From positions 930,001 to 994,000 of the forward strand of contig CAVQUX010000025.1 of the NCBI GenBank assembly GCA_963716925.1: 64,000 bases of DNA. The letters run 5' to 3'. Origin of the DNA: DAISKN01 sp963716925 (lineage in GTDB: Bacteria > Acidobacteriota > Vicinamibacteria > Marinacidobacterales > SMYC01). The notes under the pieces are model-generated. The model made no database searches and was not told the DNA's origin. It saw only the letters and a program-made list of their open reading frames with translations. Below, piece after piece: positions 25,969 through 34,138 of the stretch; position 1 is the first letter of the stretch; the number at the start of each line of letters is the position of its first letter. The translations under genes and the position numbers were made by a program.

Positions 25969-27036
25969 ATGATCAGCGCCGACGTGCTTTCGTTGAAAGC
26001 CAAGATACGGGCCGATCTGCCTCCAGAGGCCTTCGAGCCACAACCGTACCAGGCGTTGTGGGCGATTCCCCTTGTTGCGGTCATCGTTGCTGGATCGGCG
26101 CTCGTCATCGCCGTGCGGATTCCTTGGTACCTGGCCCTGCTGGTGGCGATAGGGATCGGAAATTCCTACGCAATATTCGCCTTCCTGGCGCACGAGGTCC
26201 TGCACGGCAACGTCGTACGTTCTCACCATCTGGAGAACCTCATCGGCTACTGCGCCTTCTTCATCTTCCTGCTGTCGCCTGGCTTTTGGCGAGTGGGCCA
26301 TGTGGCGGTGCACCACAGGAACACCAATCAACCGCTGAGAGATCCCGAGACGGTTCACGTCAGTCAATTTCAGCGTTCAAAGATGCTCTCGTCCATCAAG
26401 AAGTTCTATCCATCGCGCTCGTGGGAGAATCTGGCCTTCCTGTTCGTTGGCGTCACGGTATCGTATCAACTGAACCTCTGGGTTCACTGGCACCATTTCG
26501 AAACACTGCGAATTCTGAAAAGGCGGAGAGAGATCGTCATCAGTTCGATCGAGCTCGCGCTCTGGATATTCTTTGCGCTGAGTATCGGATGGAGGGGCGC
26601 GCTGTTCGCCATCGTCATTCCCATGCTCGTCGCCAACTTCGTTTCCATGACCTACGTGGTGACGAACCATTTTCTGAACAGGCAGGTCGAGGTGGACGAT
26701 CCGCTGGTTCATTCGTTGAGCTTGACCAAGCCCAGATGGTTGGAAAGACTCTATTTCAATTTCAGCTATCACATCGAGCATCATCTCTTTCCGGAAATGA
26801 ACGCAAAGTTTGCCCCTTTGGTCAGAAAGAGCCTCATGAAACACGCTCGAGACAAGTACATTTCCGCTCCCCATTGGAAAGCGTTCTGGGCCTATCTCAG
26901 ACTGCCCCATGTGTATCGAGATGAAGAGACTCTGGTGAACCCTTCTACCGGCCGCATAGTGAAGATCAAGGACGTGGTGGCCTGGTTGCTGAATGAAGGA
27001 CCCTTTCCGGAACAGGCTGCGGAAAAAGGAATTTAG
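25969..27036 (+). CDS. membrane fatty acid desaturase
   Basis: A 355-residue integral membrane di-iron desaturase/hydroxylase. Three histidine boxes: HEVLHG (about 75), HVAVHHRNTN (about 110) and HIEHHLFPEM (about 265). Four to five hydrophobic segments, for example LWAIPLVAVIVAGSALVIAV and ALWIFFALSIGWRGALFAIVIPMLV. It would introduce a double bond (or a hydroxyl) into an acyl chain using O2 and an electron donor that is not encoded nearby. The base composition is clearly more AT-rich than the window average and the gene is bracketed by inverted repeats, suggesting separate acquisition. The long insert before box two and the regiochemistry are not interpretable. Confidence 0.9.
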   Translation: MISADVLSLKAKIRADLPPEAFEPQPYQALWAIPLVAVIVAGSALVIAVRIPWYLALLVAIGIGNSYAIFAFLAHEVLHGNVVRSHHLENLIGYCAFFIFLLSPGFWRVGHVAVHHRNTNQPLRDPETVHVSQFQRSKMLSSIKKFYPSRSWENLAFLFVGVTVSYQLNLWVHWHHFETLRILKRRREIVISSIELALWIFFALSIGWRGALFAIVIPMLVANFVSMTYVVTNHFLNRQVEVDDPLVHSLSLTKPRWLERLYFNFSYHIEHHLFPEMNAKFAPLVRKSLMKHARDKYISAPHWKAFWAYLRLPHVYRDEETLVNPSTGRIVKIKDVVAWLLNEGPFPEQAAEKGI

Positions 27037-27210
27037 GGAACTGCAAGTTCTCTTTCGTCCGCCTTATCTGACTTTACGTACTACGGGACGACGGTACGCG
27101 TCCGGTTCCCGCACATCGCGGCGCGGTGCCGATCCTCGAGGATGCCTCCTCTCTAGGGAGCGCATCAGTGCCGCGGGGTCCCCGTTGGCCCGGCGACGTC
27201 CACGGCCCAT

Positions 27211-27293
27211 TCGGGCCAGGCTGCCGCCTCCGCCCTTCGGGCTACGGCGCGGTTTCGCCGAAGCGCGCAGCGCGAAGGCGAACACTCCGCTCG
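27211..27293. repeat. inverted repeat, right copy (pairs with 25704-25786)
   Basis: The reverse-oriented partner of the repeat at 25704-25786, lying between the desaturase and the convergent epimerase gene. The two copies enclose about 1.4 kb containing only the desaturase. Short open frames in the repeat (reading ALRASAKPRRSPKGGGGS) are by-products of its composition. Confidence 0.9.
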
Positions 27294-27325
27294 CTTCGGT
27301 TGGAGACGCTTCTTTCCGCGAGCCG

Positions 27326-28225
27326 CTAGGGATCCATCGTCATGTATTCCGCGAAACTCTCGCGAAAGGTCTTCGTCGGTCCCGGAAATATCTCCCGGAT
27401 CTCCGACTCCCCGCACACCATATCCACCTGCATGTTGGCGATCGCCTCGAGAAGGATGCCCGCTCTTTTTAGGCCCACCTTCTGGCCGAAGGACAGACAC
27501 CCCCGGACGACGCCTAGCGGGAGGTTCACCGTCGGACGGCTTCGTCCCAAGGCCTGCGCCATCTGGTCCACCATCGCCCCATAGGTCAACCGATCCGGCC
27601 CTCCCCCATCGAAAGTCTTTCCTACGGTGCGCGGCTCGTCCAGGCAGCGGGTGAGGTACGACAGGACTTCGGAGAGGGCGATCGGTTGGTGCAGAGCGTT
27701 GCGATTGCCGGGGAGGGGAACCAGCGGGAACCTCGTCACCAGGGACAGCAGGGTCTCGAACCCCTTGCTGCCCCGACCGATGACGAACCCCGTGCGCAGG
27801 ATGGTGAAATCCAACCCGCTCCCGCGGATCAGCTCCTCGGTGAGCCAGCGACTGGCCAGAAGCCGGCTGGTGGCAGAGGCCGTCGCCCCCAGGATACTGA
27901 CGTAGACGAACCGTCGAGCGCCGTTCTCGACGCAGGCGTGCAAGAGATTCCTGGCGCCCTGTTGATCGATAGCCTCGAGCGTAGGCCCCTTAGGGTCTGA
28001 CTCGAACCCGTGCACGAGATGATAAACCGCCCAGACCCCTTCGGTTGCCTTCTCGAGGGAACGTGGCTCGAGCACGTCGCCGAGGATGGCCTCCGCCCCG
28101 AAGCCTTCCAGCTTCGCCTTGTCCGTGAGCTTGCGCACCAGACAGCGGACCCCCTCTTTTCTTTCCAAGACCGCCCGTGCGACGTGCCTGCCGAGAAAAC
28201 CCCCGGCGCCGGTGACCAGTACCAA
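27326..28225 (-). CDS. NAD(P)-binding protein, NmrA/epimerase-like SDR
   Basis: A 299-residue atypical short-chain dehydrogenase. Rossmann start LVLVTGAGGFLGRHVARAVLE, Asp-containing GDVLEPRSLEKATEGV, HLVHGF, the strand VYVSILGA and substrate-side ILRTGFVIGRG. The usual Tyr-x3-Lys is not obvious (ASRWLTEELIRGSGLDF), as in NmrA-like and complex-I-associated relatives, so it may be a non-classical reductase or a sensor. The start is TTG 28225. It is the last gene of the - strand cluster operon, 36 bp after the methyltransferase. Confidence 0.82.
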   Translation of the reverse strand: MVLVTGAGGFLGRHVARAVLERKEGVRCLVRKLTDKAKLEGFGAEAILGDVLEPRSLEKATEGVWAVYHLVHGFESDPKGPTLEAIDQQGARNLLHACVENGARRFVYVSILGATASATSRLLASRWLTEELIRGSGLDFTILRTGFVIGRGSKGFETLLSLVTRFPLVPLPGNRNALHQPIALSEVLSYLTRCLDEPRTVGKTFDGGGPDRLTYGAMVDQMAQALGRSRPTVNLPLGVVRGCLSFGQKVGLKRAGILLEAIANMQVDMVCGESEIREIFPGPTKTFRESFAEYMTMDP

Positions 28226-28261
28226 ATCAGCGCTCTCTCGCTTTCCTAGGCGGCCCGCTCT

Positions 28262-28741
28262 TCAGAGCCCCCGCGGCACCGTCTTCTCGTACTCTTCATA
28301 GCTCTTGCCGAACCTTTTCTTGAGCTCGGGTTCCTCCACGTAGACCAGATACAGGTGATACACGATCGTCGCGACGATCAGGTACGAGAAAAGGACGGGA
28401 GAGCCGAGATACAGCGCCTCACCGAGGAGCATCGCCAACACGCCGACGACGATCGGGTTGCGTACGTACCGGTAGGGGCCGCTCACCACCAGCGCTCGGG
28501 GCGGGTCCAGGGGAAGGGCCGTTCCCCGGCCCTGGAAGACAAAAAGCCACAGGCACCAGTAGTCGAGAGCCGCCCCTGCGAGGAAGAACAGAATGCCCAA
28601 ATATCGAAGCACACCGGGCAGCGTCCATGGTACATAGGCGTCCAGGGGACGCAAGAGCATGGGCAGAAGCCCCACGAACACCCCGAGAAAGAGGAGCCCG
28701 AACAGGTGTCCCTTGATCAGAATCGACGTGGTCTCCCGCAT
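28262..28741 (-). CDS. isoprenylcysteine/phospholipid methyltransferase-like membrane protein
   Basis: A 159-residue integral membrane methyltransferase of the ICMT/PEMT class. Hydrophobic segments FGLLFLGVFVGLLPMLL, YLGILFFLAGAALDYWCLWLFVF, VVGVLAMLLGEALYL and SYLIVATIVYHLYLV surround the SAM-binding signature GPYRYVRNPIVVG and the C-terminal EEPELKKRFGKSYEEY. Such enzymes methylate lipid-embedded carboxyl, amine or hydroxyl groups. In this cluster it could methyl-esterify or O-methylate the acyl product. ATG 28741 and the upstream 28756 are both possible. Confidence 0.85.
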   Translation of the reverse strand: MRETTSILIKGHLFGLLFLGVFVGLLPMLLRPLDAYVPWTLPGVLRYLGILFFLAGAALDYWCLWLFVFQGRGTALPLDPPRALVVSGPYRYVRNPIVVGVLAMLLGEALYLGSPVLFSYLIVATIVYHLYLVYVEEPELKKRFGKSYEEYEKTVPRGL

Positions 28742-28797
28742 CATCGAAGTCCCCAATTCCCGGATTCGCCGCGACGATACCGCATCCTCATCCGCAT

Positions 28798-29706
28798 CTA
28801 CAGGTAGTGGTCAGGTGCTTTTTTCAACGTTGGCCATTGCTCGGAATCGTGGCCGGTGATGATCAGCGCATCCGGGTGAAGTTCAGCGAACAACTTCACT
28901 TTCTCGAGCGTGCTCATCACCAGGCGCCCCCTGAAATGCAGAATTCCCGGAACGACGAGCTCTCGATAGCTTCGCTCGGTATAAGCGGCATCCACGGCGA
29001 GAAGCACCGTCCGGGATCGCAGCCGCAGCAACACCGACTGGTGTCCAACGGTATGTCCCGGCGTGGGGACGATCACCACGGTTCCGTCGTCGAACAAATC
29101 GTAGCCGTGAGTAAACGGGTGGATCGATTCGATGGGCTCCTGAGGAACTTCCTGATAGTCGTAGGGAAAGCTGAACTGTCGGCGGTTGTATCCATTCAGG
29201 AAGCCCAAGAAACTTCGCGCCGCTTCCCATTCTCCCCGGCCGACCAGGATGGTCGCCCGGGGGAAGTGCTCGACAGCGCTGGCATGGTCGGTATGCAGGT
29301 GAGACATGATCAGGTACTTCACTTGATCGATTGAGTACCCCAACCGCTCTATCTGAGTCTTGACGTCGGCGCCCTTGGGAACGCGGAATCCGCGGGCAAT
29401 GCTGGTCATGAACCGCCCGATGTTCTTGACCGGATCGGTTTGACAGATTTCGTGGAACCCCGTGTCAACGACAACCAGCTCGCTGTCGCGAGCGATGAGG
29501 TAGGCGACCACCGGAATCCAGACTTTGTCTTCGTCCGCTTTGAACCAACCCGTCGCGGGAGGTATCAGGTGGAATCCTTCCTCCTTGTGGATGAGAGCCT
29601 TCGCCACTTGAACCCATCCCGACTCGAGGAGGTAGAGCTTGACGCTGGGCTCTCCTCTGGGGTTCTTCCCCTCCCCTCTCTGAAAGACGCGGAGCCGGCT
29701 TCCCAT
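28798..29706 (-). CDS. metallo-beta-lactamase-fold hydrolase (AHL-lactonase-like)
   Basis: A 302-residue MBL-fold hydrolase. Zinc motif SHLHTDHASAV, later ligands in TPGHTVGHQ, an Asp in LLAVDAAYTE and a final His in ITGHDSEQW. The layout resembles N-acyl-homoserine lactonases and other lactone/thioester hydrolases. Within a cluster with an acyl carrier protein but no classical thioesterase, it is a plausible chain-release enzyme; quorum quenching or self-protection are alternatives. No signal peptide is apparent. ATG 29706 is the only good start. Confidence 0.87.
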   Translation of the reverse strand: MGSRLRVFQRGEGKNPRGEPSVKLYLLESGWVQVAKALIHKEEGFHLIPPATGWFKADEDKVWIPVVAYLIARDSELVVVDTGFHEICQTDPVKNIGRFMTSIARGFRVPKGADVKTQIERLGYSIDQVKYLIMSHLHTDHASAVEHFPRATILVGRGEWEAARSFLGFLNGYNRRQFSFPYDYQEVPQEPIESIHPFTHGYDLFDDGTVVIVPTPGHTVGHQSVLLRLRSRTVLLAVDAAYTERSYRELVVPGILHFRGRLVMSTLEKVKLFAELHPDALIITGHDSEQWPTLKKAPDHYL

Positions 29707-29815
29707 CCACTCTCCTCAGGCAACTCTCATGGCCTACCCGAACGCTCCCTCTCCTCGGAGGCGGCGATACGCGAGGCGCGGTCCCTCGACTCGCGGAGTC
29801 ATCGGGTCAGTCCAC

Positions 29816-30865
29816 TCATGAAAGGCTGCGGGCCTCGTCGTGCTTTCCGGAAAGACGATCGGGCAAGTAGCCTTCCTTCCGCAGCCACGCTTCGGTCGAT
29901 CGCATCGCTTCCTCGAGCGAGACCCGGGGCGTATATCCCAGTTGCTCTCGGGCCTTGGTCGTGCTCAGGGTGGCTCGGAAGATCGTCAACGTACGAATCG
30001 TCGTTCTGGTAAACGCCGGACGCCGACCGGTGAGGTGTGCGCCGCCTTCCAGCATCAGGGCTCCCAGCCACGCCAGCGGTTTGGGAACCGACAAGAACGA
30101 GCGTCCGCCCATCATCCGCGCGTAAGTTTCGAAGAGGTCTTTGAAAGTCGAGTGCTGATCGCAAATGATGAACGCCTCACCCACGGCCCCTTGGTGCTTG
30201 CTCGCCAGGAGGATTCCGTCCACCAGGTTATCGATATAGACGAGAATGCAATGGCCCCGGCCCCCACTGACCAGGACTCTCATGCCGGCCCGAATCATCT
30301 CCACCGGGCGGATGCTATAGAACCAGGCATGGGGACCGTAGACCATTCCCGGCTGGATGACCACTACGGGCAGGCCCCGCTCGCGGTGGTAGCGAAAGGC
30401 CAGCTGTTCCGCCTCGAGCTTGGTATCGCAGTAGAGATCCCCGCTTACACGACGCGGCGCTGACTCGTCGGTACCCGGTCCGGCATCGAACCCGTAGACG
30501 CCGATGGTGCTGAGGTGCACGAAGCGCCCTACGCCCGCCGCCAGGCCCGCATCCAGCATGTGCCTCGTTCCCTGGACATTCTCCTCGTAGAACTCCTTCG
30601 GTGTACCCCAATCGCTCACCCTGGCAGCGCAGTGGAAAACGATTTGGCAGCCCTCGACGGCAGCCCTCAGCGAGTCGGGCCGGGTGAGATCGCCCACGAC
30701 GACATCGACGCCGGCACTCCGGAGCCGATCGGCCTTCGCCGGGTTCCGCACCAAGCCCCGTACCAAGACCCCTTCCTTCGAAGCCAGGCGCTCGGCCAAG
30801 CGCCCGCCGATGCATCCGGTCGCTCCGGTCACCAGCGCTTTCTTGCCCCGAAGCTCCAACGCCAT
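29816..30865 (-). CDS. NAD-dependent epimerase/3beta-HSD-like reductase
   Basis: A 349-residue extended SDR. Rossmann ALVTGATGCIGGRLAERLAS, Asp in VVVGDLTRPDSL, FHCAARVSDWG, the Ser strand VHLSTIGVYGF and catalytic YCDTKLEAE (Tyr-x3-Lys), then PGMVYGP. It resembles sterol/3-beta-hydroxysteroid dehydrogenase and OleD-like enzymes that reduce or oxidise beta-keto/beta-hydroxy acyl compounds. The frame extends to 30928, but ATG 30865 starts just before the Rossmann strand, although the GGAGG lies very close to it. It probably acts after chain assembly. Confidence 0.87.
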   Translation of the reverse strand: MALELRGKKALVTGATGCIGGRLAERLASKEGVLVRGLVRNPAKADRLRSAGVDVVVGDLTRPDSLRAAVEGCQIVFHCAARVSDWGTPKEFYEENVQGTRHMLDAGLAAGVGRFVHLSTIGVYGFDAGPGTDESAPRRVSGDLYCDTKLEAEQLAFRYHRERGLPVVVIQPGMVYGPHAWFYSIRPVEMIRAGMRVLVSGGRGHCILVYIDNLVDGILLASKHQGAVGEAFIICDQHSTFKDLFETYARMMGGRSFLSVPKPLAWLGALMLEGGAHLTGRRPAFTRTTIRTLTIFRATLSTTKAREQLGYTPRVSLEEAMRSTEAWLRKEGYLPDRLSGKHDEARSLS

Positions 30866-30994
30866 TACCTCCGGGCACGCATTATATACAGTTGCCGCGG
30901 ACCATGTTCCCAATCTCAAGCGTCGCAAAGAAGAAGGTCGGTGAGAGGTGGTGGCCGTCGGGCGACCCCGATTTCGCGCGACCGAAAGCCTCCG

Positions 30995-32335
30995 TTATCG
31001 GGCAGCAGGAGGGGAGGTTGGCCAAAGCCGGCGGAGGCGGGTCATCGCGCCGGTCCAAAGGTGCCTGAGAGAAGAGCCGGCCGCCTCAGCGAGATCCGCG
31101 GAAGCGGCGATGGTGTTGACCACGGCACTGAACCCGGCGATGAAGCCCTTCCGCTCGAGATAAAAGCCATTGCTGAAATCCTGGAGTCTTCGGACGACGC
31201 GGTCGTTTCCCCGGGTCCAACGCACGAGCTTCACGGCGACTCGGATCATCCACTCATGGCGAAGACCGCTATAGAAGCAATAGACCAGGTTCGCGATCGC
31301 GGAATGAAACTCGACCATCCGACGGTCGTAGTCTCTGAAGGCGCTGGCAGAAACGTCACCTCGGCGTAGACTCTCGTGGGCCGCTTGTGCGGCGAACTCC
31401 GCGCCGTGCATCCCGGCGTAGACTCCGGTGGAAAACACGGGATCCAGGAAGAAGGCCGCGTCTCCAACGAGAATGAAGCCGTCTCCGCTGTATCGGGTGG
31501 AGTCGTAGGCCATCTCGCCCTGGCGGTACACGGGGGAGATTCGCACCGCATCCTTCATCCGTCGGGCGACTTTGGGGGAAGCGGCGATCATGGAGTTGAA
31601 GCGCTCCTCGAGAGGGCCCCGAGAGGGGATGAGGCCCTCACCGTTCACGACCACACCAACGCTCATGATGCCGCCCGCCAGCGGGATGAACCAGAACCAG
31701 CCGTCCTTGAAAAGCAGCGCACGGAAGTAGCCTTCAAACGGGGGATCGTCCCGTGGAACGCCTCGAAAGTGAGCGAATACCCCCTCGGTATTGATCTTGG
31801 CGTCGGGAAGATGAAGATCGAATCGACGGGCGAGATACCGCGTCCGGCCGCTGGCATCGACCACCAGACGGGCCTGGCACCGTTGCTCGGCTTTGTTCTC
31901 TCTGACGAAGGAGATGGTTTGTACTTCTGGAGCGAAGCTCACATCGACCACGCGGCTTGGCTCTTCGACCTCCACCCCCTTTTCCCGCGCGTTCTCCAGG
32001 AGGATCTGGTCGAACTTGGCTCGCTCGACCTGGTAGGAGTAAGGACGTGGGTTGAAGGTATGCCCGTGGAAAAAGTGGAGATAGCACTCATTGTCCGCGC
32101 TCTCCGCAATGGCACCCAGCTTGAGGACGAACCCGCTTTCTTGAAGTTTGGAGGTGACCCCCAGGCGATCGGCGATGCGAAGGGTCTGGGGATTGAGGGA
32201 CTCACCGATGTGAAAGCGCGGGTAACGGGACATCTCGAAAAGGACCACTCGCCATCCCTGCTGTTGCAGGAGGGTCGCGATGGTGGCTCCTGCTGGGCCG
32301 CCTCCAATCACCGCCACGTCGTACAGCACCGTCAA
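30995..32335 (-). CDS. FAD-dependent oxidoreductase, halogenase/GGR-like
   Basis: A 446-residue flavoprotein monooxygenase-fold enzyme. FAD-binding DVAVIGGGPAGATIATLL, the FHIGESLNP block after the Rossmann helix, the WxWxIP motif typical of flavin-dependent halogenases (GWFWFIPLAGG), and the second FAD block VGDAAFFLDPVFSTGV. The Lys in FVLKLGA sits where CmlS-type halogenases have a conserved Lys. It may halogenate a carrier-bound or free product, or be a reductase of the geranylgeranyl-reductase side of the same family. A C-terminal helical tail is extended. No flavin reductase gene is adjacent. Confidence 0.87.
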   Translation of the reverse strand: MTVLYDVAVIGGGPAGATIATLLQQQGWRVVLFEMSRYPRFHIGESLNPQTLRIADRLGVTSKLQESGFVLKLGAIAESADNECYLHFFHGHTFNPRPYSYQVERAKFDQILLENAREKGVEVEEPSRVVDVSFAPEVQTISFVRENKAEQRCQARLVVDASGRTRYLARRFDLHLPDAKINTEGVFAHFRGVPRDDPPFEGYFRALLFKDGWFWFIPLAGGIMSVGVVVNGEGLIPSRGPLEERFNSMIAASPKVARRMKDAVRISPVYRQGEMAYDSTRYSGDGFILVGDAAFFLDPVFSTGVYAGMHGAEFAAQAAHESLRRGDVSASAFRDYDRRMVEFHSAIANLVYCFYSGLRHEWMIRVAVKLVRWTRGNDRVVRRLQDFSNGFYLERKGFIAGFSAVVNTIAASADLAEAAGSSLRHLWTGAMTRLRRLWPTSPPAAR

Positions 32336-32359
32336 CCTCGCCGGGGGCTCGGGTCCAAT

Positions 32360-32796
32360 TCAAGTCTCGGTAAAGACCTTGAATTTCCTCAAGCTGAACA
32401 AGAGTACCTTGTCTACAATCGGAGCAAGCAGGAAGCCGTCGATCACCTCCCGAGGATTCCCAACCTCATCGTGTAACGTATTTCCCAGTTCAGTATCACG
32501 CTGTCGAAGTCCGGTCTCAAACTGATGGAATCACTCCATTCTTTCGAAAAAATAGGAGGGTTCACGACGATATAGGAGAAAAACCTGTTCGCGTCCCACT
32601 GAACGATTCTTTCTCGAAACGATTGTCTGGTCATGAAGGTTACGATTCGTTCCGCGCCTATCTCCAACTTCTTTGAGAGAACGGTCACCCTCTTGATTCC
32701 ATAGAACCAGGCCGGCATTTTTTCGAAATCAGTGACGCTATTCCAGGTCTGTTCGAGCCCACCATGAATCTCGATTTCCCTTCTAATGACCGCCAT
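32360..32796 (-). CDS. SRPBCC (START-like) protein with C-terminal frameshift
   Basis: A helix-grip protein. From 32796 it reads VIRREIEIHGGLEQTWNSVTDFEKMPAWFYGIKRV..., the usual polyketide-cyclase/START beginning, and stops at 32443 after RYTMRLGILGR. In another frame the expected C-terminal helix follows at once (VIDGFLLAPIVDKVLLFSLR, then KFKVFTET), ending at 32360. The total span is 437 bp, one base short of a 145-residue family-length protein. This indicates a one-base deletion near 32447. The ligand pocket could bind the hydrophobic pathway intermediate. It lies 3 bp after the preceding membrane gene. Confidence 0.75.
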
Positions 32797-32799
32797 GGA

Positions 32800-33435
32800 C
32801 TACGATCGCTTGGGCCGTGTCAGCAGAAGGTGCATCACTGCCCCGACCGCGATCAAGAACAGCGCCATCAGCATGCGCGGCCCCGCCAGCTGAAGCGCCG
32901 GGTCGATCGGCAACGAAATCGTTTTTTGCATGGCCGCCTCCTTGTACTGATGAGCAGTCTCGAACTGCGAGTGGGTCACAGTCTCCATGAAGTCGCGACG
33001 GCTCCGCCAGCGAAAGACGGCTGAGAGGGACCAGATCTCGCCGTTCTCGATGCCCCACCTGTCGACCGCCGCCGAGGCAGCGTCGCCACCGAGAACGGGG
33101 TGGCTGGCTCGTAGCGCCATCGCGAGCGTCATGTAGGACATGTAATGATTCATCACCACGTCCATCGACGACTCTTCCGGCGTCACCGCACCGACCCTGA
33201 GAGGCCGATCTCGGAGTTGGATCAGGTTGACCATTAAGAAATCGCCGCCCGGATCCTCCTCCAGGAACTTCCTGACCTGCGCGATATGCTCGGGATCGGA
33301 CACGAGCCGCTCAACCCGCTCCATGTACATGTCGACTTCCTGCTGGGTCAGGGGTCCTCCGATGCCGGTGTACCAGACCCAAAACAGCGTGTAGAAGGCA
33401 ACGATACCAAACCACATGATTCGCACTCGTTTCAT
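32800..33435 (-). CDS. membrane-anchored DUF1330-like protein
   Basis: A 211-residue protein with an N-terminal transmembrane helix (IMWFGIVAFYTLFWVWYTG), a soluble middle domain and a C-terminal helix (MLMALFLIAVGAVMHLLLT). The middle carries DFLMVNLIQLRDRP and EIWSLSAVFRWRSRRDFMETV, resembling the ferredoxin-like DUF1330/ABM dimeric barrel. An upstream ATG at 33441 is equally possible. No function is known. It lies between the acyl carrier protein and the SRPBCC gene within the operon, so it may hold or modify a membrane-bound intermediate. Confidence 0.7.
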   Translation of the reverse strand: MKRVRIMWFGIVAFYTLFWVWYTGIGGPLTQQEVDMYMERVERLVSDPEHIAQVRKFLEEDPGGDFLMVNLIQLRDRPLRVGAVTPEESSMDVVMNHYMSYMTLAMALRASHPVLGGDAASAAVDRWGIENGEIWSLSAVFRWRSRRDFMETVTHSQFETAHQYKEAAMQKTISLPIDPALQLAGPRMLMALFLIAVGAVMHLLLTRPKRS

Positions 33436-33511
33436 CGACACCCCCGGCTAACGGACGCTTCCTGAGACCTGTTCTGTTGCATCGGAGCGAAACCTCCAGA
33501 GATTGCGGCCT

Positions 33512-34066
33512 TCATGAGCTCGTCGCCCGGGCCGGAAATTCCTTCCGAACCCATTCCTCCACCACGTCATCCCCCGATGGAGGAATCACCTCCCATTCGC
33601 AGGTCGGGCACCGCAATTTCTTCCGACCCTGAAGCACGAGGCCTTCGGCCCCACAGGCGCCACAGTGGGTCGGCTGGGCTTCCAGAACCTCTCGAAGGCC
33701 CCTGACCACCGTCTTCACCTTGAAGAGAGAGTTCAGCTTGTCAACGACAAGCCCTGGCGCGATGCGTGACGGATCCACCTCCTGCATTCTCTTCCTGAGC
33801 AAATCTGCACCAGCTTCCGTCAATACTCCATTTTTTTCCAGGACCCCTTCCCCCACCACCTCGGACATCTTCTCGAGCACGCCCACCTTCAAGAGCTGAA
33901 CGTTGAAAGCCTTCTCCAATTTGAAGGCGATGTCCATGAAGTCGAGAGACTCGGCGCCCAAGTCTTCCAAGGAGGCTTCCATCGTCACTTTCTCCTCCTC
34001 CACCTCCAGCGCCTCGGCGATGGCTTTCCTCACCGCGTCGAAAACGGCTTCCTCTGATTCCTTCAT
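33512..34066 (-). CDS. acyl carrier protein fused to a C-terminal zinc ribbon
   Basis: A 184-residue protein. Residues 5-75 are an acyl carrier domain with the phosphopantetheine Ser40 in LEDLGAESLDFMDIAF. A linker of about 60 residues follows (EAGADLLRKRMQEVDPSRI...). Residues 135-156 form a zinc ribbon with CxxC pairs at 135/138 and 153/156 (HCGACGAEG...LRCPTCEWEV). Ordinary ACPs have about 80 residues and no metal site. The ribbon could dock the carrier to the ketosynthases or to the membrane. It sits between FabG and the membrane protein in the operon and is the only carrier in the cluster. Confidence 0.88.
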   Translation of the reverse strand: MKESEEAVFDAVRKAIAEALEVEEEKVTMEASLEDLGAESLDFMDIAFKLEKAFNVQLLKVGVLEKMSEVVGEGVLEKNGVLTEAGADLLRKRMQEVDPSRIAPGLVVDKLNSLFKVKTVVRGLREVLEAQPTHCGACGAEGLVLQGRKKLRCPTCEWEVIPPSGDDVVEEWVRKEFPARATSS

Positions 34067-34138
34067 TCTGACCCTCCTCGAACTTGCAACCTTGGCCTCA
34101 CCTCCGCCGAGATCTCTTCAGTTCCTTTCTTCCGCCGC

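Noticed and set aside
25704..27293. CRISPR or attC-type cassette interpretation of the repeats
   Set aside because: Only two full copies, in opposite orientation and 1.4 kb apart, with no integron integrase or spacer pattern.
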